From positions 1 to 6,947 of the forward strand of contig JAQUMS010000060.1 in the NCBI GenBank assembly GCA_028717985.1: 6,947 nt of DNA, written 5' to 3'. The notes under the pieces were generated by a model, which did no database searches, was not told the DNA's origin, and saw only the letters and a program-made list of their open reading frames with translations. Origin of the DNA: Candidatus Omnitrophota bacterium (GTDB lineage Bacteria; Omnitrophota; Gorgyraeia; Gygaellales; Profunditerraquicolaceae). Positions 1 to 6,332 of this stretch are shown here, piece after piece. Made by a program: the position numbers and the translations under genes. Position 1 is the first letter of the stretch, and every line of letters starts with the position of its first letter.

Positions 1-867
1 GAACGGCGCAACACATACATCCGCGGCGCGGATATAAAAAGGAATAAGGTCATGCCTGACTGAACCCGTAAAAATCACCCGGCCGGATAAACCTAATTCA
101 TCGGCAAGACGCTTAAGGGTACCTTCCATAAAACCTTCACCGACAATCATGAAACGCGCGTCGGGATACAAAGGAGCAAGGATATGCGCGGCGTGAATAA
201 AAAGATCAATGTATTGCGCCCCATGAAGCTGTCCTATATAAAGCACAAGCGGCCCGGAAACAGCGTATTGCTCACGCACACGCGTCCTATCAACTAAAGG
301 ATTAAATTCAGAGACATCGGCTCCTACAGGCGCGAAATAAATGCGCTCCTCGCGCGCTCCGCGGGAAACCGCAAGCGAATAAAGATGCCTGCTGGCGACC
401 GAAACTGAATCCGCTACGGCGGGAAGGATTTTTTCCAGTAATTTAAATGATACACCGATAAACCGGGAATGTATCTTCCTGCCGCAGGATTCATACCAAA
501 TCATTTCCTCCCAGTCATCCCAATCATAATGAAGTGGTTTCCCCGCCAAAAACGCGGCGGCCACTGAAGGAACAGCGGAATAATGATGGCATTTTTGAAA
601 ATGCACCACATCAGCCCATTTCGCCAGTTTCAACAGGCGTACAGTATTGAAAATAAAAACACCCGGTGAAGGTTTCCTCGGCAAAGGAATTTCTTCGTAT
701 CCGTGAGGCGAGGCAACCGTTTTTTTAACGCCGGGGGACAAAGGAAAATACACCAGCTTTACCTCGTGGCCTTGCCTGACGACCTCCGCGGCGATACTTT
801 TGATCCGCCGTGTCCAGGGCTCTGAAGAAGAATGAATATCATGAGGATGAACCATAAGAATACGCAT
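1..867 (-). CDS. GT-B fold glycosyltransferase, GT4-like, N-terminal 289 residues; 3' end outside window
   Basis: An ATG at 865-867 opens a frame that stays open to the left edge (289 codons exactly). Seen: an N-terminal strand M-R-I-L-M-V-H-P-H-D, an acceptor-side Rossmann half with W-A-D-V-V-H-F-Q (84-91) and an unusual Y-D-W-D-D-W-E-E (114-121). The start of the donor half is P-V-G-A-D-V-S-E-F-N (180-189). It continues L-V-L-Y-I-G-Q-L-H-G (207-216), F-M-I-V-G-E-G (239-245), R-V-I-F-T-G-S (263-269) and A-A-D-V-C-V-A-P-F (281-289). This order is that of GT-B retaining transferases of family 4, which move a sugar from a nucleotide donor to a glycan, lipid or small molecule at the cytoplasmic membrane face. 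The C-terminal part with the E-x7-E motif lies outside the window. The usual donor-phosphate contacts G-R-x4-K-G read G-Q-L-H-G-A-Q-Y here, so both basic residues are missing. Donor and acceptor are unknown. It directly follows the giant radical SAM gene and has a strong ribosome site. Confidence 0.88.
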   Translation of the reverse strand, partial: MRILMVHPHDIHSSSEPWTRRIKSIAAEVVRQGHEVKLVYFPLSPGVKKTVASPHGYEEIPLPRKPSPGVFIFNTVRLLKLAKWADVVHFQKCHHYSAVPSVAAAFLAGKPLHYDWDDWEEMIWYESCGRKIHSRFIGVSFKLLEKILPAVADSVSVASRHLYSLAVSRGAREERIYFAPVGADVSEFNPLVDRTRVREQYAVSGPLVLYIGQLHGAQYIDLFIHAAHILAPLYPDARFMIVGEGFMEGTLKRLADELGLSGRVIFTGSVRHDLIPFYIRAADVCVAPF

Positions 868-1127
868 TATTCTCCTCCCAAAAGATGCCGTTTCTTCAGC
901 ATCCTGAACAGCCAAAAATACGTTATGTACGCCAATGCCGCCGCATACATAAGGCTCACGAGAGCCGCCGCACGGACGGGCCGCCGCCGGAGTTTTTTTC
1001 CAGGCAAACGGATCCGGACATCCGGCAGACGGGCGATACTGTTGATTTTTTCCCGCAAACCGGTTATTGTAAGTGCCTCCCCGTTTAAAGAAACAGGCTC
1101 GCTTGACTGTTCTTTGCCTTCCAGAAT
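867..1127 (-). other. C-terminal tail of the giant protein: polar linker, basic patch and one predicted membrane helix
   Basis: Residues 1736-1821. A polar linker leads to the basic patch K-K-L-R-R-R-P-V-R (1779-1787). A 22-residue stretch of Ala, Leu, Tyr, Val, Ile, Phe and Trp without charge follows (1788-1809, bases 906-971), and then R-M-L-K-K-R-H. The length and flanking positive charge fit a single C-terminal membrane anchor with the catalytic mass in the cytoplasm. An amphipathic or re-entrant membrane-surface helix is the alternative. This is inference from composition. Confidence 0.62.
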
Positions 1128-4100
1128 ATTTGTTTCCATGACTTTAATCCCCAATCCACGCGCCAATCCCAGAAGGCGTTCGGTTCTTTCTTTCCTCACA
1201 GCATATGTATTCCCGTCGGTTGTTTCCCACAAGTAATGCCAGTCTTTGGACGGTAAAGGCTTAATTCCGTACAGGGCGAGTTGTTCATAAATATCGGTTC
1301 CTGCTATCAGATGCAGCGTGTTAATAGACTTTATAGTATCCACATACCCTGCGTTTTTCCGGATAAATTCGCTCGTAGCTTTAAAATCCGATTCGCCTTC
1401 ACCGGGAAATCCGACGATAACGAAAATTTCCGTCTCCATCCCCGCTTTTTTGGCCATACGAAGCGCGTCTTGTCCCATATCCGAGGTATATATTTTACGC
1501 ATTGATTTTAAAACTTTCCTTGACCCGCTTTCGATCCCTATCTGTATCTTCCTGCAGCCGGCTTTCGCCATCACCTTAAAAAGTTCAGCGGGCATCTCTC
1601 TGCGGGGAGCGATCTGGCCTGACCATATCACGGGCAATCCTCTTTTCGCCATATGGCCCGCCACCAGGGAAAGCTGGGAAATATCCCCATTCATCAGGTT
1701 GTCGCATACGGTAAATTCACTCATCCCCATATTTTTAACCAGATACTCGATCTCCCTGCATATATGGCCTGCTCCACGGGAACGGTACGGCTGTTCCAAA
1801 CGGTAATTTTTACAAAAACTGCACCTGCCCAGGCATCCGCGCGACCATTGCATAAGAAATGATTTTTTTGAAACATACGCGTTCAATTCAAATGTTTCAT
1901 ACCGGGGAAACGGTATCGAATCAAGAAGATCATTAGGTTTTCGCGGCGTGTAATTCCACGTTCCGTTCACGCGCCGGGCCGCCCCGGGAATCATTTCCGG
2001 GACATGCGCGTTTTTTTCTTTAACCGCAATTTCATGCAGGGTTTCCTCTCCTTCTCCCGCCACCCAATAATCAACCGCGTCCGAAGGGACAAGTGAAAAA
2101 ATAAAATCACGCTGTTCCGGCGTTGAACAAGCCGGCCCGCCAAGCACAATCACGGTCTGAGGCGACCTGCGTTTGACCCGTGTGATCACTTCGGCGGTAA
2201 GACGTTCCTTGGGATCAACAACAGAAAATCCGACGATCCGGGCGTTGGTTTCAATAATCCGGTTTACAGCCCGTTCAATAGCGCTTTCAAAAAGCTCACG
2301 AATAATCTGAAACGTACTCTCATTGCTCCAGAAATTTTTATTTTCGACGTGCCATAACATTTTATCCGATAAAACGGACGCATTATAAAAATCTATATTA
2401 CAATCATATGCGGCGGCTGATATCCCTTTATCCCGCAGGTACTGGGTGAGAAAACCAAGCCCTATCGGAGGATTATGCACTCCCCAGGGCGGCATTGTCA
2501 CCAGGAGAACATCGGTTTTTTCAGGCCCGCCCTTCTGTGGAACAACAGGGTTCTCATCATCATACAAATTAACAACCGAAACCGACAAAACAAGTTCTTC
2601 ACACAAAGAAAACACCCGCTGTGCCCGGATTTTCCTCATTTCATAATTATTCCCATCCCTGCTGAACCAGGTAAAATACCCGTTGACGCCCGGATAGGTG
2701 ATCCCAAACGCGTCCAGATTCTTCTGCAGTTCGGAGCCGAGCGTGATTAAACACGGGGCCAAACTTGAAACTCCTTCGATAAACTGGCGGCATTCCCGTA
2801 TCCTCTCCAACGTTTCCCTGAACATCTCTTCGCTTTCACCCGGAAAACCGGTAATAATATTAATCTTTACGGAAATTTCAGCGGCGGCTGATTCCTTCAG
2901 AACTTTCACGATATCGGCATATGTATACGGTTTATTCATGAACCGCAAAACAGGATCTGAAAAACTTTCAATACCGTATGTAATAGTGCCGCATCCGGCT
3001 TTTTTCATTTTTATCAATAATGCCAGGCTCATCTCGCCGCGGATACCCGCCTGTCCGGCCCAGACAATATCCAGGTTTTCCCGGATAATCATATCGCATA
3101 GTTTCTCAAGGTCTTTCAAATCACCGTTTAAGATCAAATCAAAAAACTCAAAATTATTAATCCCTGTCTGTTTATACCGGAATTTAAGTTCTTCAAAAAC
3201 ATTCTTCGCGCTCCTGCGCCTGTAATACGGATACAACAGCCTGTCATTACAATACACGCATTTTCGTATACAGCCCCTGCTCATCAGGACAGGAAGTTTT
3301 CGGTCGGAGTACCCTTCAATATCAGCCCAGGAAAAATCGGGAAAAGGCAGGGAATCAAGATCAGGGATGTATTCTTCCTCTCCGAGGGAAATATGACGCC
3401 CTGACCGAAAGGCGATTACTCCCGGCAAAACATCCGGGTTTTTATTTTTTTTGATCTCATCGAGGAGAACAGACAGAACATGTTCGCCGTCCCCGATAAC
3501 AAAATAATCGACCAAACCGGCATAAAACCCCCGGTACACATCTTTATACTGTTCCAGGTTCTGAATATCGTACTTAAACCATCTCGCGTGAGGTCCTCCG
3601 AATATTATTTTTTTCTCCGGGGATTTCTCTTTGACGCGGCGTGCCAATTCAATGGTACACAGAAGATTTCCCGCGTTGACCGAAAACCCGACCACGCCCG
3701 TATTCAACCCGGAAATTTTACAGGCATACGATTCCAAGTACCGGTCAAGACGGGGAAGAATTGTATCTTCAAACTTCCCCCGGTCGCTCCACAAGCGGTA
3801 ATTCCGCATATTCCAGAATTCCTCGTCACGATATGAACATTCTTTAAACAATTCTATATTAATGTCAATAACCTTGGCGGTGTAACCTTTTTCTTTGAGA
3901 TACGCGTACAAATACGATATTCCCAGGGGCGGCATATTAACTCCCCACACGGGACACAAGACCAGCGCGATATCATACTCGTCTGTACAAACGGATCCGG
4001 ACGTATCAGGCGCTTCCGAAGTTACGCGTTCGAACTGATTATCTTCAGTATAATAACGGATTTTGTATTCATCCAGGACAGAACGCATTTCCCTGACTCT

Positions 4101-6332
4101 GGCCAGCCGAATCTCAAACGTATTCTCATCCTTAATTGACCAATGAATTGCCGGTTCATCTTCCGGAAGAACAATTGAATACCGTTCCCGGTTTTTATAA
4201 ACAGGCGAACCGGCCATCAGATAGAGCGGATTAACTGATTTCACCAGGTCGATATACGCGGCATTGCGCCCGATGAAATTTTTTGTTTCGTCAAAATTTC
4301 GTTCATTCTCTCCGGGAAAACCAACCAGCAGATAAATAACCGTTGTTATGCCCGCGTTATGAGTCAATTCCAGGGCCCGCGAGGATGACCGGGAGGTAAA
4401 ACATTTATTCATCAAACGCAAAGCCTCGTCTGAACCGCTTTCAATGCCATATTCAAGCCGGATGAATCCCGCACCCTTCATGCACAAAAGCATTTCTTGG
4501 TCCATGGAATCATTCGGTATAGCCAAAGCGGAAAATTGTATTGTGTTTCCTGAAGACGCAAGAGCACGGCATATATCTTTAAGCCGGGCAGGATCCCCGT
4601 TCACGGCAGAATCAACCAAAGAACAATGAGAAACAGCGTACCGGCGGGAATAATACGCCAATGCCCTGGACACGTATCCGGGAGAATGCCCGCGGTAACG
4701 CGGAGATACGGATTTAAAAGCGCAGAATGAACAGGCCCCAACGCATCCGCGCGACCACTCCATAAGCAAATTCCCAGGGTTACCTGACGTATACAGGCTT
4801 AAATCAAATTCCTCAAATGTGGGAAACGGAAATTCATCAATATTTTCCTTGAGACCGCGGGAGCTATGATTCGAGTTCCCCGGAATAAGGACACCCGGAA
4901 TATCCTGTACCGAACCTCCCTTTTTATACGCCCGAATTAGTTCAACCGCGCTCTCTTCTCCCTCTCCTATTATAAAAGCATCGATTAATCCCTTTCCTTC
5001 AGACTCAAAGAGGCACCGCTGTTCGGGAATAGAAACAGAAATCCCTCCGATAATAACCTTCAGGGATGAAACGCGTTCTTTCAGGCGGCGGATAATTTCC
5101 AGCGTCATCCTGTCCTGGGAATTGGAAAGCACGGAAAAACCCGCGACAGGGGCCCCGGAAGAAATAATCGCCTCAACGCACTGTTCCAAAGCTTCTGTGT
5201 ATTCGCGGGCAAATGAATCAAACGAAGATTTGCTTCTCCACAGGGAAGCGTTTCCCATTTTCCACCAATCTTTATAATTACCGGAAACTCGGTTATACAG
5301 ATACGCGTTAAAATCAAAAACCCCGGTTCTCAGTCCCTGTGAACGGCAATAGGCGGAAACATACGCCAGGCCCAAAGGAGGAGCGTCAACACCCCACGGA
5401 GGAACAATAACCAGAAACACATCTGGTTTTAAAGTATCCCCGCGGTCCACCGCTCCGGGCACCGCCGCTTCGCACCTCATACAGATAAAATTTTTTCCCG
5501 CGCACTCCAGGCCATCCCGTTTTCTGCGCGCGGCTTCATATTCTTTTGAATTCCAGACATCAATAATAGTCCGGTTCCGGACATTACCCAAAACCATCTC
5601 CCGTTTCCAATCCATACAGCACATAATCACATCACCGTTTTCCACGATATGTATCATATCATCGGCCCAAATCGATGAACATCCGGCTATTGAATCATGA
5701 GAAACACGCGGCAATCCTTCGACATTGCCCGCCCTGCTGACCGGACCGTCAAAATAACTGATGCGGGTAATTCCCTGCCCGCGCCAAAAACGCATCGCTT
5801 CATCTTTTTCCTCTTCGCTTAAATACTGGTGGCGCAAAAAAGTGATCATAACAAAATCGCTCAAATTCCTTTTTTTCCCCGCTTTGGCAATAAAACCGGT
5901 CACGCGGCCGATAGTCTGTTCAAACGGCAGGCACATGGCTTTTTCAAATGTCTCCTTACGCAGGCCGTGCATGCTGAAACCGATCCAGTCAAGAGAAGAA
6001 TCAATAATACCATCCTGAAGCTCCTCGGATAACAAACTGCCGTTGCTCACCAAATGAACCGATGCCCAAGGAAGCCTGCTTTTGGCATACCGGATACGGT
6101 TTAAAATATCCGGATCGGTCAACGGTTCATTATTAAGATACAAAATAATCCTTTCAATCTCTTTATAGGCCGAACACTCATCGATAATCTTTGCGAATAC
6201 CGATTGTTCCATAACCGCGGGAGGAAGCCGGATAGCATCGCTTTTGTTCGGGCAAAATACACAGCGCCCATTACAAATTGAGGTCGTTTGGATAGAAAGA
6301 TTTATGGGAAAACGGCTATTAGTCGTGGACAT
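867..6332 (-). CDS. Giant four-fold radical SAM protein: radical SAM/SPASM-like domain fused to three B12-binding radical SAM modules, with C-terminal membrane segment
   Basis: One uninterrupted frame of 1821 residues from ATG at 6330-6332 to TAA at 867-869. Residues 1-290 form a radical SAM domain (Cys20, 24, 27) with a SPASM-like region (Cys218, 238, 239, 277, 284, 287). Three modules follow, each with a Rossmann-like B12-binding domain and a radical SAM barrel: A with Cys530/534/537, B with Cys1021/1025/1028, C with Cys1500/1504/1507. Each barrel has a G-I-E-S motif (629-632, 1120-1123, 1599-1602) and G-F-P-G-E (671-675, 1162-1166, 1641-1645). A basic stretch at 1779-1787 and a hydrophobic helix at 1788-1809 end the protein. 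Radical SAM enzymes cleave SAM at a [4Fe-4S] cluster to make a 5'-deoxyadenosyl radical; B12-type members often methylate or rearrange unactivated carbons. B12-type relatives usually have one such module, so about 1800 residues is exceptional. An upstream TTG at 6356 is possible but lacks a ribosome site and lengthens the overlap. For the ATG only a distant GGAAAG (6346-6351) is seen, consistent with coupling to the upstream gene. No Met lies in the three linkers, which argues for one polypeptide. Reaction and substrate are unknown. Confidence 0.93.
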   Translation of the reverse strand: MSTTNSRFPINLSIQTTSICNGRCVFCPNKSDAIRLPPAVMEQSVFAKIIDECSAYKEIERIILYLNNEPLTDPDILNRIRYAKSRLPWASVHLVSNGSLLSEELQDGIIDSSLDWIGFSMHGLRKETFEKAMCLPFEQTIGRVTGFIAKAGKKRNLSDFVMITFLRHQYLSEEEKDEAMRFWRGQGITRISYFDGPVSRAGNVEGLPRVSHDSIAGCSSIWADDMIHIVENGDVIMCCMDWKREMVLGNVRNRTIIDVWNSKEYEAARRKRDGLECAGKNFICMRCEAAVPGAVDRGDTLKPDVFLVIVPPWGVDAPPLGLAYVSAYCRSQGLRTGVFDFNAYLYNRVSGNYKDWWKMGNASLWRSKSSFDSFAREYTEALEQCVEAIISSGAPVAGFSVLSNSQDRMTLEIIRRLKERVSSLKVIIGGISVSIPEQRCLFESEGKGLIDAFIIGEGEESAVELIRAYKKGGSVQDIPGVLIPGNSNHSSRGLKENIDEFPFPTFEEFDLSLYTSGNPGNLLMEWSRGCVGACSFCAFKSVSPRYRGHSPGYVSRALAYYSRRYAVSHCSLVDSAVNGDPARLKDICRALASSGNTIQFSALAIPNDSMDQEMLLCMKGAGFIRLEYGIESGSDEALRLMNKCFTSRSSSRALELTHNAGITTVIYLLVGFPGENERNFDETKNFIGRNAAYIDLVKSVNPLYLMAGSPVYKNRERYSIVLPEDEPAIHWSIKDENTFEIRLARVREMRSVLDEYKIRYYTEDNQFERVTSEAPDTSGSVCTDEYDIALVLCPVWGVNMPPLGISYLYAYLKEKGYTAKVIDINIELFKECSYRDEEFWNMRNYRLWSDRGKFEDTILPRLDRYLESYACKISGLNTGVVGFSVNAGNLLCTIELARRVKEKSPEKKIIFGGPHARWFKYDIQNLEQYKDVYRGFYAGLVDYFVIGDGEHVLSVLLDEIKKNKNPDVLPGVIAFRSGRHISLGEEEYIPDLDSLPFPDFSWADIEGYSDRKLPVLMSRGCIRKCVYCNDRLLYPYYRRRSAKNVFEELKFRYKQTGINNFEFFDLILNGDLKDLEKLCDMIIRENLDIVWAGQAGIRGEMSLALLIKMKKAGCGTITYGIESFSDPVLRFMNKPYTYADIVKVLKESAAAEISVKINIITGFPGESEEMFRETLERIRECRQFIEGVSSLAPCLITLGSELQKNLDAFGITYPGVNGYFTWFSRDGNNYEMRKIRAQRVFSLCEELVLSVSVVNLYDDENPVVPQKGGPEKTDVLLVTMPPWGVHNPPIGLGFLTQYLRDKGISAAAYDCNIDFYNASVLSDKMLWHVENKNFWSNESTFQIIRELFESAIERAVNRIIETNARIVGFSVVDPKERLTAEVITRVKRRSPQTVIVLGGPACSTPEQRDFIFSLVPSDAVDYWVAGEGEETLHEIAVKEKNAHVPEMIPGAARRVNGTWNYTPRKPNDLLDSIPFPRYETFELNAYVSKKSFLMQWSRGCLGRCSFCKNYRLEQPYRSRGAGHICREIEYLVKNMGMSEFTVCDNLMNGDISQLSLVAGHMAKRGLPVIWSGQIAPRREMPAELFKVMAKAGCRKIQIGIESGSRKVLKSMRKIYTSDMGQDALRMAKKAGMETEIFVIVGFPGEGESDFKATSEFIRKNAGYVDTIKSINTLHLIAGTDIYEQLALYGIKPLPSKDWHYLWETTDGNTYAVRKERTERLLGLARGLGIKVMETNILEGKEQSSEPVSLNGEALTITGLREKINSIARLPDVRIRLPGKKLRRRPVRAAALVSLMYAAALAYITYFWLFRMLKKRHLLGGE
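872..878 (-). promoter_or_regulatory. Strong Shine-Dalgarno site for the glycosyltransferase gene
   Basis: On the minus strand GGAGGAG precedes the ATG at 865-867, with 4 nt between the last G and the start (6 nt from the GGAGG core). The site lies inside the last Gly-Gly-Glu codons of the giant radical SAM gene. The stop and start share one base in a TAATG junction. This decides the start of the glycosyltransferase and supports co-transcription with reinitiation. Confidence 0.85.
1128..2513 (-). other. Module C of the giant protein: B12-binding fold plus radical SAM
   Basis: Residues about 1274-1735. It opens D-V-L-L-V-T-M-P-P-W-G-V (1274-1285), then P-P-I-G-L-G-F. The B12-fold end is V-A-G-E-G-E-E (1424-1430). 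Cluster motif W-S-R-G-C-L-G-R-C-S-F-C at 1496-1507, W-S-G-Q at 1570-1573, G-I-E-S-G-S at 1599-1604 and G-F-P-G-E at 1641-1645 are all present. It shares S-T-P-E-Q-R (1403-1408) with the S-I-P-E-Q-R of module A, and the S-I-N/S-V-N-x-L-x-L-x-A-G stretch before its end. Confidence 0.84.
2568..3977 (-). other. Module B of the giant protein: B12-binding fold plus radical SAM, the most divergent copy
   Basis: Residues about 786-1255. The B12-binding-like domain opens I-A-L-V-L-C-P-V-W-G-V (788-798), so the first Pro of the P-P-W-G-V loop of its sisters is replaced. Cluster motif S-R-G-C-I-R-K-C-V-Y-C (1018-1028) is intact but is preceded by Met instead of the Trp seen in A and C. W-A-G-Q at 1091-1094 and I-E-S-F-S at 1121-1125 are present. 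After G-G-P (912-914) it lacks the [ST]-x-P-E-Q-R signature shared by A and C, having instead H-A-R-W-F-K. All three cluster Cys are retained, so a dead copy is not indicated. Confidence 0.83.
4044..5423 (-). other. Module A of the giant protein: B12-binding fold plus radical SAM
   Basis: Residues about 304-763. The B12-binding-like fold begins D-V-F-L-V-I-V-P-P-W-G-V (304-315), then P-P-L-G-L-A-Y, and ends near I-I-G-E-G-E-E (454-460), with F-S at 399-400 and G-G at 429-430 fitting the SxL/GG region of cobalamin-binding folds. The radical SAM cluster motif is W-S-R-G-C-V-G-A-C-S-F-C (526-537). The segment before the barrel's fifth strand reads Q-F-S-A-L-A-I-P-N-D-S-M, lacking the W-x-G-Q and Arg found at this place in modules B and C. 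The G-I-E-S-G-S motif lies at 629-634. Closest in motif detail to module C. Confidence 0.83.
5463..6332 (-). other. Domain 1 of the giant protein: radical SAM with SPASM-like auxiliary cluster region
   Basis: Residues 1-290. The cluster motif is C-N-G-R-C-V-F-C (20-27), followed by N-P-type second residue context typical of MoaA/PqqE-like enzymes. The usual SAM-binding G-G-E-P is replaced by N-N-E-P (67-70), and N-G-S-L-L-S at 97-102 fits the third strand. The C-terminal region has C218-x14-G-x4-C238-C239 and then C277-x6-C284-x2-C287. The first half matches the SPASM pattern CX9-15GX4C. The second half has fewer Cys than canonical SPASM, so probably one auxiliary Fe-S cluster (inference), possibly two. 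SPASM enzymes commonly act on peptides, but several act on sugars or small molecules. No B12-binding domain precedes this unit, unlike the other three. Confidence 0.85.

Noticed and set aside
832..1236. Plus-strand open frame of 134 residues over the 3' end of the giant gene
   Set aside because: It lies antisense to well-supported coding sequence, has a low-complexity Arg-rich composition and no recognisable domain. Other plus-strand frames over 885-6032 and 6604-6870 were rejected for the same reason.
5105..5317. Minus-strand 70-residue open frame in another phase inside module A
   Set aside because: It overlaps conserved B12-fold coding sequence in a different frame and shows no family features.
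1128..5423. Recent DNA-level tandem duplication or recombination repeats
   Set aside because: The modules match only in protein motifs; I see no long nucleotide identity between them, so the duplication is old.
867..6332. Assembly or annotation artefact joining four genes
   Set aside because: The frame is continuous with no stop, no frameshift and no plausible ATG at the three linkers, and the codon style is uniform. Still worth confirming with read coverage.
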